From assembly GCA_017308215.1 (NCBI GenBank), contig JAFKFQ010000265.1, positions 2,435 through 43,222 on the forward strand: DNA of 40,788 nt, given 5' to 3'. A model generated the notes under the pieces. That model was not told the DNA's origin. It did not search any database and saw only the letters and a program-made list of their open reading frames with translations. This document shows positions 24,674 to 32,823 of this stretch, in pieces (position 1 is the stretch's first letter; every line of letters starts with the position of its first letter). The position numbers were made by a program, and so were the translations under genes. This stretch comes from a bacterium. GTDB lineage: Bacteria; Planctomycetota; Planctomycetia; Gemmatales; Gemmataceae.

Positions 24674-25906
24674 ATGCGCCGCTCCGCGTGCCTCGGCCTG
24701 CTACTCCTCTCGACCACCGCCCTCGCCGCCGACTGGACCCGCTTCCGCGGCCCGAACGGGACCGGCACCGCCGACGGGCCGCTCCCGGACATCAACCCGA
24801 AGGCGCCGCGCTGGAAGGTCGCCGTCCCGGGGAAGGGCGTCAGCTCCCCGATCGTCGTGAACGGGAAGGTGTTCCTCCAGACCGGCTCGGACGACGGCAA
24901 GAAGCGGTTGCTCCTCTGCCTCGACGCCGACACCGGCAAGACCGAGTGGACGAAGGAGGTGGTGGGGCAGAAGGCGAAGGCACACGCCAAGAACAGCATG
25001 GCCTCCGGCACGCCGGCGAGCGACGGCACGCTCGTCTACTGCCTGTGGTGGGACGGCGACGCCATGAGCCTCGCCGCCTACGACTTCGCCGGGAATGAGA
25101 AATGGAGCCACTCCCTCGGCTCGTACCGCAGCGACCACGGCGCCGGGCACTCGCCGGCGGTCTACGACGGCACCGTGTACGTGAACCTCGACGGCAGCGC
25201 CGACCTGGGCGGCAGCGCGGCGCTGCTCGCGTTCGACGCCCAGACCGGCCAGAAGAAGTGGGCCGTGGACCGCAAGGCGCACCGGGCCAGCTACTCGACG
25301 CCGTTCCTGCGGGAGCGGCCGGGGAAGGGGGCCGAGGTGGTGGTCGGGACGACGACCGAGGTGACCGGCTACGACCCGGCGACGGGCAAGGCGAACTGGG
25401 CCTACGAGATGAAGTGGCCGGCTGGGAAGATGCCGCTGCGCGTCGTCGGCTCGCCGCTGACGGTCGGCGACATGGTGGTGTGCTACACCGGCGACGGCGG
25501 CGGCCTCCGCTACACGGTCGGCATCGACCCGAACGGCGGGGTGCCGAAGAAGCTGTGGGACCTGAGCAAGAACACGCCCTACGTCCCGTGCATGTTGACC
25601 AGGAACGGCCTCCTCTTCTGGACGACGGACAACGGCCTCGCCGCGTGCGCCGAGGCGAAGGCGGGGAAGGTGCTGTGGGAGGAACGGCTGGGGGCGGTGG
25701 ACGTGACCGCGTCGCCGATCCTCGCGGGCAACGAGATCCTGGCGTTCGCCGACAAGGGGCAGTTCTTCGTGTTCAAGGCCGACCGCGAGTTCGAGCTGGT
25801 CCGCAAGGGCGACCTCGGCCAGCCCGTGTCGGCGTCGCCGGCACTGGTGGACGGCCGCCTCTACGTCCGCGGCGCCACGCACCTGTTCTGCTTCGGAACG
25901 AAGTGA
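24674..25906 (+). CDS. Secreted PQQ-like beta-propeller protein
   Basis: This is a 410-aa exported protein of the PQQ-binding-like (quinoprotein alcohol dehydrogenase-like) propeller superfamily. The signal peptide is MRRSACLGLLLLSTTALA, followed by ADWTRFRGPNGTG, the typical start of the planctomycete group. Blade repeats with the tryptophan-docking pattern recur: LLCLDADTGKTEWTKEV, LLAFDAQTGQKKWAVD, VTGYDPATGKANWAYEM and AACAEAKAGKVLWEERL. No dehydrogenase catalytic Asp/Ca site or heme motif is evident, so a scaffold or binding role is as likely as enzymatic redox activity. It is monocistronic in appearance: divergent from the methyltransferase gene, with a repeat and tRNA genes downstream. 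Confidence 0.9.
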   Translation: MRRSACLGLLLLSTTALAADWTRFRGPNGTGTADGPLPDINPKAPRWKVAVPGKGVSSPIVVNGKVFLQTGSDDGKKRLLLCLDADTGKTEWTKEVVGQKAKAHAKNSMASGTPASDGTLVYCLWWDGDAMSLAAYDFAGNEKWSHSLGSYRSDHGAGHSPAVYDGTVYVNLDGSADLGGSAALLAFDAQTGQKKWAVDRKAHRASYSTPFLRERPGKGAEVVVGTTTEVTGYDPATGKANWAYEMKWPAGKMPLRVVGSPLTVGDMVVCYTGDGGGLRYTVGIDPNGGVPKKLWDLSKNTPYVPCMLTRNGLLFWTTDNGLAACAEAKAGKVLWEERLGAVDVTASPILAGNEILAFADKGQFFVFKADREFELVRKGDLGQPVSASPALVDGRLYVRGATHLFCFGTK

Positions 25907-25916
25907 CGGGCGAGTA

Positions 25917-26035
25917 GGTTCGCGCCGTCCGAGCCCGGAGCGTGAGCGACGGGGTGGGCGAACAGGAGTCTCCACACCGAGACGGTGGTCACGCCCACCC
26001 CGTCATTCGTGAGCGACCTCTCCGCGGCGCGAACC
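25917..26035. repeat. Nested inverted-repeat element upstream of the tRNA pair
   Basis: The outer arms GGTTCGCGCCG (25917-25927) and CGGCGCGAACC (26025-26035) are perfect; the inner arms ACGGGGTGGGCG (25949-25960) and CGCCCACCCCGT (25992-26003) are also perfect. CGTGAGCGAC occurs as a direct repeat at 25941-25950 and 26008-26017. The 119-bp unit has the form of a small MITE-like palindromic element, starting 11 nt after the propeller gene and ending 29 nt before tRNA-Ser. Confidence 0.75.
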
Positions 26036-26064
26036 CGGGCGCCGCGGCGCCACTCCCTAATCGC

Positions 26065-26150
26065 GGAAGCGACCCGGCCGGATGAGGAGCTTGTCTCGAA
26101 AACAAGTAACGGGTTCACCCCCGTTGTGGGTTCGAGTCCCACCGCTTCCG
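26065..26150 (+). tRNA. tRNA-Ser (anticodon CGA)
   Basis: The acceptor is GGAAGCG/CGCTTCC with discriminator G26150. The anticodon stem CTTGT/ACAAG encloses loop CTCGAAA, giving anticodon CGA (reads UCG). A long variable arm AACGGG/CCCGTT marks a class II tRNA, and the T arm is GTGGG-TTCGAGT-CCCAC. CCA is not encoded. It is 86 nt long and lies 5 nt upstream of tRNA-Val. Confidence 0.93.
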
Positions 26151-26155
26151 CTCGC

Positions 26156-26227
26156 CGCCCCGTGGTCCAACGGCCACGACGCCCGGATCACACCCGGGAG
26201 ACGGGGGTTCGACTCCCTCCGGGGCGA
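26156..26227 (+). tRNA. tRNA-Val (anticodon CAC)
   Basis: The acceptor CGCCCCG (26156-26162) pairs perfectly with CGGGGCG (26220-26226), discriminator A26227. U8 is present, the D arm is GTC/GAC, and the anticodon stem CCCGG/CCGGG encloses loop ATCACAC, giving anticodon CAC (reads GUG). The T arm is GGGGG-TTCGACT-CCCTC with one G-U pair. The 5' C1 and 4-nt variable loop are slightly unusual. CCA is not encoded. Confidence 0.88.
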
Positions 26228-26254
26228 CTGGGCGACTCGCTCCCGCATTTCTCG

Positions 26255-26284
26255 TTGAACCGCCCCCGCGGTAGCCTGTAAGAT
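26255..26284 (+). promoter_or_regulatory. Possible promoter of the cytochrome/WD40-DUF1553 operon
   Basis: TTGAAC (26255-26260) and TAAGAT (26279-26284) with an 18-nt spacer lie about 60 nt upstream of ATG 26344 and just after tRNA-Val. It was assigned by eye. Confidence 0.4.
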
Positions 26285-26343
26285 CATTCCACCCACCACG
26301 GCCCGTTCACGGGCCGCCCGCGCGTTCTCCCGGGGCTCGCTGC

Positions 26344-27825
26344 ATGACCCTCCCCCGCGCACTCCTCGCGCTCGGCGTCGCCGTTGCCGCAACGGCCGTC
26401 GGCGTGTCGCAGGACGCCAAGCAACCCGACCCGCCCGCGAAGGTCAGCTACTACAAGGACGTTCGACCCGTCTTCGCCCAGCACTGCAACGGCTGCCACC
26501 AGCCGGCGAAGGCGCAGGGCGGGTACGTCATGACCGCGCACGCCGACCTGTTCAAGGCCGGCGAGCGCGAGAAGCCCGGCGTCGTCGCCGGCGACGCGGC
26601 CAAGAGCTACCTGCTCGAACTCGTCCGCGCCCACGACGGCAAGGCCGAGATGCCGAAGGGTCGCGACCCGCTCAGCCCCGCGCAGGTGAAACTGATCGCC
26701 GACTGGATCGCCCAGGGGGCGACCGACGACACGCCGGCGTCGGCGAAGGGCGCGGTCGTCGACATGGCCCACCCGCCGGCCTACGCCGCCCCGCCGGTCG
26801 TCACCTCGCTCGCGTTCGACCCGGCCGGCGAGTTCCTGGCCGTCAGCGGGTACCACGAGGTGCTGCTGTACTCGGCGAAGGACGACAAGCTGGTGTCGCG
26901 GCTGGTCGGCATGTCGGAGCGGGTCAACGCGGTGGCGTTCAGCCCGAGTGGCGAACGCCTCGCGGTCGCCGGCGGCGCGCCGGGGCGGTTCGGCGAGATT
27001 CAGATCTGGAACCACAAGCGCGACGACCTCGTCGTCTCCGCGCCGGTGACCTTCGACACGGTGTACGGCGTCAGCTGGTCGCCGGACGGGAAGACGGTCG
27101 CGTTCGGGTGCATCGACAACACAGTGCGGGCCATCGACCCGACGACCGGCAGGCAGAAGCTCCAGATGGGCACGCACACCGACTGGGTGCTCGGCACGGT
27201 GTTCAGCCAAGACGGCGAGCACCTCGTGTCCGTCAGCCGCGACATGAGCATGCGGCTGACCGAGGTGCCGACGCAGCGGTTCATCGACAACGTGACCAGC
27301 ATTACGCCCGGCGGGCTCCGCGGTGGGCTGATGGCGGTGGACCGGCGGCCGATGAAGGAGAAGAAGATGCAGAAGGTGCCCGAGGACACCCCGGGCGTGC
27401 CGCCGAAGGCTTACGACGAACTCATCATCGCCGGCGCCGACGGCACGCCGCGGCTGTACAAGATGCACCGCGAGGTGAAGCGGCAGATCGGTGACGACGC
27501 GAACAAGCTTCGCGAGTACGAGAAGATGCCCGGCCGCATCTCCGGGCTGGCGTTCAACCCGGACGGCAAGTTCTTCGCCGCCGCCAGCAGCCTCGACGGC
27601 AAGGGGGAGGTCCGGGTCTACGAAACGGACGCCGGCAAGAAGGTCGTCTGCGAGGGCGTGACCGGCCCCGCCTACGCCGTGGCGTGGCACCCGGACGGGA
27701 AGACGATCGCCTCCGCCGGCTTCGACGGCACCGTCTGGCTCCACGACGCCGCGAGCGGGAAGCTGACCCGCAGCTTCGTCGCCCGTCCCGCGACCACCCC
27801 GGCCGCAAAGGCCGCCGCCAACTAA
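26344..27825 (+). CDS. Secreted cytochrome-like WD40 protein
   Basis: This is a 493-aa exported protein. The signal peptide is MTLPRALLALGVAVAATAVG, followed by a PSCyt1-type cytochrome domain with CNGCH (C48, C51, H52) and a closing LIADWIAQGA helix at ~118. Residues ~145-490 contain WD40-type repeats (VTSLAFDPAGEFLAVSG, VNAVAFSPSGERLAVAG, YGVSWSPDGKTVAFG, VLGTVFSQDGEHLVSVS, ISGLAFNPDGKFFAAAS, YAVAWHPDGKTIASAG), enough for a propeller. The next gene, a DUF1553 protein, starts 21 nt downstream with GAGG in the gap, so the two are an operon. Here a WD40 protein stands where DUF1501 stands in the other two modules. Its function is unknown. Confidence 0.92.
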   Translation: MTLPRALLALGVAVAATAVGVSQDAKQPDPPAKVSYYKDVRPVFAQHCNGCHQPAKAQGGYVMTAHADLFKAGEREKPGVVAGDAAKSYLLELVRAHDGKAEMPKGRDPLSPAQVKLIADWIAQGATDDTPASAKGAVVDMAHPPAYAAPPVVTSLAFDPAGEFLAVSGYHEVLLYSAKDDKLVSRLVGMSERVNAVAFSPSGERLAVAGGAPGRFGEIQIWNHKRDDLVVSAPVTFDTVYGVSWSPDGKTVAFGCIDNTVRAIDPTTGRQKLQMGTHTDWVLGTVFSQDGEHLVSVSRDMSMRLTEVPTQRFIDNVTSITPGGLRGGLMAVDRRPMKEKKMQKVPEDTPGVPPKAYDELIIAGADGTPRLYKMHREVKRQIGDDANKLREYEKMPGRISGLAFNPDGKFFAAASSLDGKGEVRVYETDAGKKVVCEGVTGPAYAVAWHPDGKTIASAGFDGTVWLHDAASGKLTRSFVARPATTPAAKAAAN

Positions 27826-27846
27826 CACCCTCCCGAGGCACCCGAC

Positions 27847-30800
27847 ATGACCCGCTCCCTCTCTGCGGCGGCGGCCCTCCTGCTCGCCGCCGCCCCGGCG
27901 CTGGCCCAGACGCAGCCGCCCGCCGAGGCACTCCCTCCCGGCGCCGCGGTCGCGGCGATCGAAACCCGTCCGGCGGCGGTCACCCTTTCCGGGCCGTCCC
28001 AGTACGCGCAACTGCTCGTCACCGCCCGCCTCGAATCGGGCGAGATCATCGACGCGACGCGCATCGCCGCCTTCGAGCTCCCCGGCGGCCTCGTCCGACA
28101 GTCGAACGGCCTCGTCCGCCCGGTCGCCGACGGCAGCGGCACGCTCCGCGTCGCCCTCGGCGGCAAGACGGTTCAGGTTCCGGTGTCGGTGAAGGGTGTG
28201 ACCAGCGACCCGCCGGTCAGCTTCGTGCGGGACGTGCAGCCGGTGCTGTCGAAGATGGGCTGCAACGCCGGCACCTGCCACGGCGCGCAGGCGGGCAAGA
28301 ACGGCTTCAAGCTGTCGCTCCGTGGGTACGACGCGGTGTTCGACTACCGCGCCCTGACCGACGACCTGGAGAGCCGCCGCATCAACCGGGCGGCCCCGGA
28401 GCGCTCGCTGCTGCTGCTCAAGACGAGCGGCGCCGTGCCGCACCAGGGCGGCGTGCTGACGCAGCCGGGCGAGCCGAACTACGAGCTCGTCCGCCGCTGG
28501 GTCGCCCAGGGCGCGAAGATCGACCTTGATGCGGTCAAGGTGAAGTCAATCGAGGTGTTCCCGAAGAACCCGACGATGACGCGCATCGGTAGCAAGCAGC
28601 AGTTCGCCGTGGTCGCCAACTACGCCGACGGCACGACCCGCGACGTGACCGCCGAGGCGTTCATCGAGAGCAGCAACACCGAGGTCGCGGCGGCCGACAA
28701 GGGCGGCGTCGTCAGCGGCGTGCGCCGCGGCGAGGCGACGATGCTCGCCCGCTACGAGGGCGCCTACGCCGCCTCCACGGTCGTCATCCTCGGCGACCGC
28801 AAGGGTTTCGCGTGGGAGCAGCGGCCGGTGCAGAACTGGGTCGATGAACTCGTGGACCGGAAGCTGCGGCAGGTGATGGTGCAGGCCAGCCCGCTCTGCA
28901 CCGACGAGGAGTTCGTCCGCCGCGTCCACCTCGACCTGACCGGCCTGCCGCCCGAGCCGGGCGAGGTGCGCGACTTCCTCACCGACCCGCGCCCGAGCCA
29001 GCAGAAGCGCGACGCGCTCATCGACCGGCTCGTCGGCAGCGACGCGTTCGTCGAGCACTGGACGAACAAGTGGGCCGACCTGCTCCAAGTGAACCGCAAG
29101 TTCCTGGGCGACGTAGGGGCGAGCGCCTTCCGCGGCTGGATCCGCACCGCCGTCGCCACGAACATGCCCTACGACAAGTTCGCGTTCGACATCCTCACCG
29201 CGTCGGGCTCGAACGTCGCCAACCCGCCGGCGTCGTACTACAAGGTGCTCCGCACGCCGGACGCGGTGATGGAGAACACCACGCAGCTGTTCCTCGCCAT
29301 CCGGTTCAACTGCAACAAGTGCCACGACCACCCGTTCGAGCGGTGGACGCAGGACAACTACTACAACCTCGCCGCCTACTTCGCGCAGGTGAAGCACGCC
29401 GAAGACCCGGCGTTCAAGGGCCAGAAGATCGGCGGCACGGCCGTCGAGGGGGCGAAGTCGCTGGTCGAGGTCATCAGCGACGCCAAGAGCGGCGAGATCA
29501 AGCACGACCGCACCGGCGAGGTGGCTCCGCCGCGGTTCCCGTTCGTCGTCAACACCGACATCGGCCCCGCCGACCAGCGCCGGCACCAGGCGGCGCGGTG
29601 GATCACGTCGGCCGAGAACCCGTATTTCGCCCGCAGCTACGTCAACCGAATCTGGGCGTACCTGCTCGGCGTCGGGCTGATCGAGCCGATCGACGACATC
29701 CGCGCCGGCAACCCGCCGACGAACCCCGAGCTGCTCGACCGCCTCACCGGCGAGTTCGTGAAGTCGAACTTCGACGTGCGGCACATGATCCGCACGATCT
29801 GCAAGAGCCGCACGTACCAGTTGTCGATCACGACCAACCAGTGGAACCGCGACGACGACCAGAACTACTCGCACGCCGTCGCCCGCCGACTGCCGGCGGA
29901 GGTGCTGTACGACAGCATCCACCGCGTCACCGGCTCGGTGAGCCGCCTGCCCGGCCTGCCGCCGGGGTCACGGGCGGCGCAGCTGCCGGACAGCAACGTC
30001 GACCTGCCCGGCGGGTTCCTCGACCTGTTCGGCAAGCCGGTCCGCGAGAGCGCCTGCGAGTGCGAGCGCACCGGCGGGATGAACCTCGGCCCGGTGCTGG
30101 CGATGGTGAACGGGCCGATTGTCGCCGACGCGCTGAAAGACCCGAACAACCGCATCGCCAAGCTGGTCGCGGGCCAGAAGGACGACGCGAAGGTGGTCGA
30201 GGAGATTTACCTCGCGGTGCTCGCCCGCCGGCCGTCGGCGAAGGAGACGGAGGCGGGCGTGACCGCCCTCCGCTCCGCCGGCCCGGACCACGCCGCGATG
30301 GCGGAGGTCCACAAGACGCGACTGGCCGCGTTCAACGCCTACAAGGCGACGCTCGACAGCCGGCAGGCGGCGTGGGAGCAGGGCCGCCTCGCCGAGAAGC
30401 CGACGGCGTGGGTGAACCTCGAGGTCGAGAAGGCCACGTCGAAGCAGGGCGGCACGCCGGCCGTGGCGAAGGACGGCGCCAAGCTCGCGGTGCAGCCCGA
30501 CGGGTCGATCCTGGCGAGCGGCAAGACCGACGCCGTGGACCTGTACACCGTCGTCGGCAAGGCGAAGCTCGGCCGCCCCGTCACGGCCGTCCGCATCGAG
30601 GTGCTGTCCGACCCGAGCCTGCCGAGCAAGGGGCCGGGCCGGGCCGAGAACGGTAACTTCGTGCTGAACGAGTTCAAGCTGACGTACCAGAAGGCCGGCA
30701 AGGACGACGCGGTGAAGCCCGCCCCGGTGAGGCTGACCGCCCCGCAGGCGACGGTCCAGCAGGACGGCTTCCCGGCGGCGAACGCCATCGACAACAACCC

Positions 30801-31215
30801 GGCGACCGGCTGGGCGGTCGCCAACGGGGTGTCGAAGAACCAGGCGGTGCTGTTCAAGTTCCAGAGCCCGGTGCCGTCGGCCGCCGCCGGCACCACGTTC
30901 ACTGCAACGCTCGACCAGCGGTTCGGCACGGCGCACGTCATCGGCAAGTTCCGCCTCTCGGTGACGAGCGACGCGAACCCGCGACTGACCAGCCCGCTGA
31001 CGCCCGAAGAGGTGGCGATGCTGGAAACGCCGGTCGCCGACCGGACCGACGCCCAGAAGGCCCGGCTGCGGCAGATGTACCTCGCGCAGGACCGCGAGTA
31101 CGCCCGCCTCGCCGCCGAGGCCGGCGACGCGCCGCCCGCCGACCCGCGGGTGCTCGGTGCGCAGGACTTGGCGTGGGCGCTCATCAACACGCCGGCGTTC
31201 CTGTTCAACCGCTGA
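27847..31215 (+). CDS. Secreted DUF1549/DUF1553 protein with Big2-like domain and CX4CH motif
   Basis: This is a 1122-aa exported protein. The signal peptide (1-20) ends APALAQ. Residues ~36-117 form an Ig-like domain; CNAGTCH (C139, C144, H145) is a CX4CH heme-like motif followed by GAQAGKNGFKLSLRGYD. A Big2 domain spans ~220-310 (YADGTTRDVTAEAFIES). DUF1549 contains CNKCHDHPFERW (about 489). DUF1553 follows (YVNRIWAYLLGVGLIEP, CECERTGGMNLGPVLAMVN). Unlike the other two copies it has a ~250-residue insertion before the end (about 815-1060) that looks like a discoidin or LamG-like beta domain (AANAIDNNPATGWAVANG). The family's usual ending (LAWALINTPAFLFNR) is restored after it. It is the second gene of an operon with the WD40 cytochrome. 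Confidence 0.93.
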   Translation: MTRSLSAAAALLLAAAPALAQTQPPAEALPPGAAVAAIETRPAAVTLSGPSQYAQLLVTARLESGEIIDATRIAAFELPGGLVRQSNGLVRPVADGSGTLRVALGGKTVQVPVSVKGVTSDPPVSFVRDVQPVLSKMGCNAGTCHGAQAGKNGFKLSLRGYDAVFDYRALTDDLESRRINRAAPERSLLLLKTSGAVPHQGGVLTQPGEPNYELVRRWVAQGAKIDLDAVKVKSIEVFPKNPTMTRIGSKQQFAVVANYADGTTRDVTAEAFIESSNTEVAAADKGGVVSGVRRGEATMLARYEGAYAASTVVILGDRKGFAWEQRPVQNWVDELVDRKLRQVMVQASPLCTDEEFVRRVHLDLTGLPPEPGEVRDFLTDPRPSQQKRDALIDRLVGSDAFVEHWTNKWADLLQVNRKFLGDVGASAFRGWIRTAVATNMPYDKFAFDILTASGSNVANPPASYYKVLRTPDAVMENTTQLFLAIRFNCNKCHDHPFERWTQDNYYNLAAYFAQVKHAEDPAFKGQKIGGTAVEGAKSLVEVISDAKSGEIKHDRTGEVAPPRFPFVVNTDIGPADQRRHQAARWITSAENPYFARSYVNRIWAYLLGVGLIEPIDDIRAGNPPTNPELLDRLTGEFVKSNFDVRHMIRTICKSRTYQLSITTNQWNRDDDQNYSHAVARRLPAEVLYDSIHRVTGSVSRLPGLPPGSRAAQLPDSNVDLPGGFLDLFGKPVRESACECERTGGMNLGPVLAMVNGPIVADALKDPNNRIAKLVAGQKDDAKVVEEIYLAVLARRPSAKETEAGVTALRSAGPDHAAMAEVHKTRLAAFNAYKATLDSRQAAWEQGRLAEKPTAWVNLEVEKATSKQGGTPAVAKDGAKLAVQPDGSILASGKTDAVDLYTVVGKAKLGRPVTAVRIEVLSDPSLPSKGPGRAENGNFVLNEFKLTYQKAGKDDAVKPAPVRLTAPQATVQQDGFPAANAIDNNPATGWAVANGVSKNQAVLFKFQSPVPSAAAGTTFTATLDQRFGTAHVIGKFRLSVTSDANPRLTSPLTPEEVAMLETPVADRTDAQKARLRQMYLAQDREYARLAAEAGDAPPADPRVLGAQDLAWALINTPAFLFNR

Positions 31216-31240
31216 TCGGGGTGTGAATCGCGCGCTGTTT

Positions 31241-31269
31241 GGTGGGACCGGCGGGACGCCGGCCCCACC
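31241..31269. repeat. Short inverted repeat GGTGGGACCGGCG
   Basis: The arms 31241-31253 and 31257-31269 are complementary with one mismatch around a GGA loop. It lies between the DUF1553 stop and the PilT-like start and could terminate the former. A degenerate relative may be present at 17328-17381. Confidence 0.55.
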
Positions 31270-31287
31270 GCGCATGGCGAGGTTGCG

Positions 31288-32373
31288 ATGTCCGAGCCCG
31301 CCGCCGTTCCTGACCAACTCCGCAACTGGCTCGAACTCGCCGTCGAAGGCGGAGCGTCCGACCTGCACCTCGTCGTCGGGCACCCGCCGGTCCTGCGCCT
31401 CCACGGTGAGCTCACTGAGCTGCCCGAACCGCCGCTCACGGCCGCGGTCGTCGAACCGATTCTCGGCACGCTCTGCCCGCCGGGTGCGTTCGAGCGGCTC
31501 GAAGCGCACAGGAGCCTCGATTTCTCGTTCGACCTGTCCGTCGAAGGTCGCAGCGCCCGGTTCCGCGCGAACCTGTTTCACGCGGGCGGCGCGGTCGGGG
31601 CGTGTTTCCGCGTGATCCCGTCGGCGCTCCCGGACCTCGCGTTGGCCGGCTTCCCGGCCCCGCTCGCCGACCGCCTCGCCACGCTGCGCGACGGATTGGT
31701 GATCGTCACCGGGCCGACCGGCTCGGGGAAGACGACCACGCTGGCGATGCTCGTCCACCGGCTGAACCGCGCCGGCGGCTACCGCATCATCACCGTCGAG
31801 GAGCCGGTCGAGTACGTCTTCCCGCGGTCGGCGCACTCGGTGGTCACGCAGCGCGAGGTCGGCGCCGACGTACTAACGTTCGCCGACGGGCTGCGCTCGG
31901 GGTTGCGACAAGACCCGGACGTGATCCTCGTCGGCGAGGTCCGCGACCGCGAGACGGCGCAGATGGCGCTGAGCGCCGCCGAGACCGGTCACCTCGTGTT
32001 CACTACGCTCCACACCCGCGACGCGAAGGGCGTGGTCACGCGCTACGCCGACCTGTTCCCGCAAGACATGCAGCACTCGATCCGGTCGCAACTGGCGCTC
32101 GGCCTGCGGGCGGTGGTGAGCCAGCGGTTGCTGCCCGGCACCGAGCGCGGCGGGCGGCGCCACCTGGCGCTGGAGGTGCTGTGGGTGGCGCACCCGGTCG
32201 CCGCCGCGATCCGGCAGGGCAAGATCGAGGGGATCGACAACCTGATCGTCACCGGCCGCGCCGACGGGATGGTGACGTTCGACGAATCGGTGCGGCAGCT
32301 GCTGATCGCGGGGAAGATCACGCGGGCGGTGGCGGAGCAGAACGTCAGCGACCCGGCGCTGCTGTATCGGTAA
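31288..32373 (+). CDS. PilT/GspE-type twitching motility ATPase
   Basis: This is a 361-aa hexameric secretion/pilus-retraction ATPase of the PilT family. The N-terminal domain contains ASDLHLVVGHPPVLRLHG. The motor domain has Walker A GPTGSGKTTT (from 142), an Asp box (IITVEEPVEYVF), Walker B VILVGEVRD (212-220) and a His box (HLVFTTLHTRDA). Its C-terminus has GRADGMVTFDESVRQLL. PilT normally depolymerises type IV pili at the inner membrane. No pilus gene is adjacent, so it may serve a distant pilus or pseudopilus system. The start ATG 31288 follows GAGG 6 nt upstream (GGCGAGGTTGCG). Confidence 0.92.
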   Translation: MSEPAAVPDQLRNWLELAVEGGASDLHLVVGHPPVLRLHGELTELPEPPLTAAVVEPILGTLCPPGAFERLEAHRSLDFSFDLSVEGRSARFRANLFHAGGAVGACFRVIPSALPDLALAGFPAPLADRLATLRDGLVIVTGPTGSGKTTTLAMLVHRLNRAGGYRIITVEEPVEYVFPRSAHSVVTQREVGADVLTFADGLRSGLRQDPDVILVGEVRDRETAQMALSAAETGHLVFTTLHTRDAKGVVTRYADLFPQDMQHSIRSQLALGLRAVVSQRLLPGTERGGRRHLALEVLWVAHPVAAAIRQGKIEGIDNLIVTGRADGMVTFDESVRQLLIAGKITRAVAEQNVSDPALLYR

Positions 32374-32387
32374 TGAATCGGGGCTTT

Positions 32388-32544
32388 CGTAGGTCGGGTC
32401 GAGGCTTTGCGAGACCTGACGGGGTGCTGGGAGCGAATGACGAAGCGCGTGTGCATCAAACCCACGTGGATTTTCGCTTCCGGTTCCCTCTTTTCGTGTC
32501 CGGCTCTCCGTGTCAGGTCTCGCAAAGCCTCGACCCGACCTACG
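32388..32544. repeat. Inverted-repeat element with 33-bp arms and 91-bp centre
   Basis: The left arm 32388-32420 (CGTAGGTCGGGTCGAGG...) and right arm 32512-32544 are exact reverse complements, separated by 91 bp without a gene. The form is that of a MITE or composite palindrome. It begins 15 nt after the PilT-like stop. The right arm provides the stop codon (TAG, 32542-32540) of the convergent small membrane protein. A solo fragment of the same family lies at 5458-5482. Confidence 0.85.
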
Positions 32545-32812
32545 GAAGACGCCGTCGCGGGCATCGAGCCATCAACGCCCCCGCCATCGCCCCGCCGCCC
32601 ATAAATCCGACGAACAGGGCCGGGCCGACCCACCGATCCGCCGGGTGCGCGACGATCTCGCTCATCACCCTTCGCCCCGTGACCAGCGACCGGATCGTGT
32701 AGAACTGCCAGTCTACGAGATTAGCGAGGACGAATAACGTAAGATAACCGGTCGCCGCACCGGCCACGGCGAACCAAATTCTCACCCGCACCGATCGCAC
32801 GCGCGACTCCAA
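32540..32812 (-). CDS. Small membrane protein, two TM helices
   Basis: This is a protein of up to 90 aa with TM helices WFAVAGAATGYLTLFVLANL and VGPALFVGFMGGGAMAGAL; I do not recognise a family. The start is uncertain: TTG 32812 sits 11 nt after the previous gene's stop, while GTG 32800 is an alternative, and neither has a clear Shine-Dalgarno. It is the last gene of the minus-strand cluster with the formyl-THF cyclo-ligase. The last residues (RCPRRRLP) and stop lie within or next to the inverted-repeat arm, so the element may have replaced an original C-terminus. Confidence 0.6.
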   Translation of the reverse strand: MESRVRSVRVRIWFAVAGAATGYLTLFVLANLVDWQFYTIRSLVTGRRVMSEIVAHPADRWVGPALFVGFMGGGAMAGALMARCPRRRLP

Positions 32813-32823
32813 CGGGTGAAGGA

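Noticed and set aside
25861..26392. Minus-strand open frames containing GLEPTT- and ESNPRLP-like segments
   Set aside because: They run antisense over the two tRNA genes; such peptides are a common annotation artefact.
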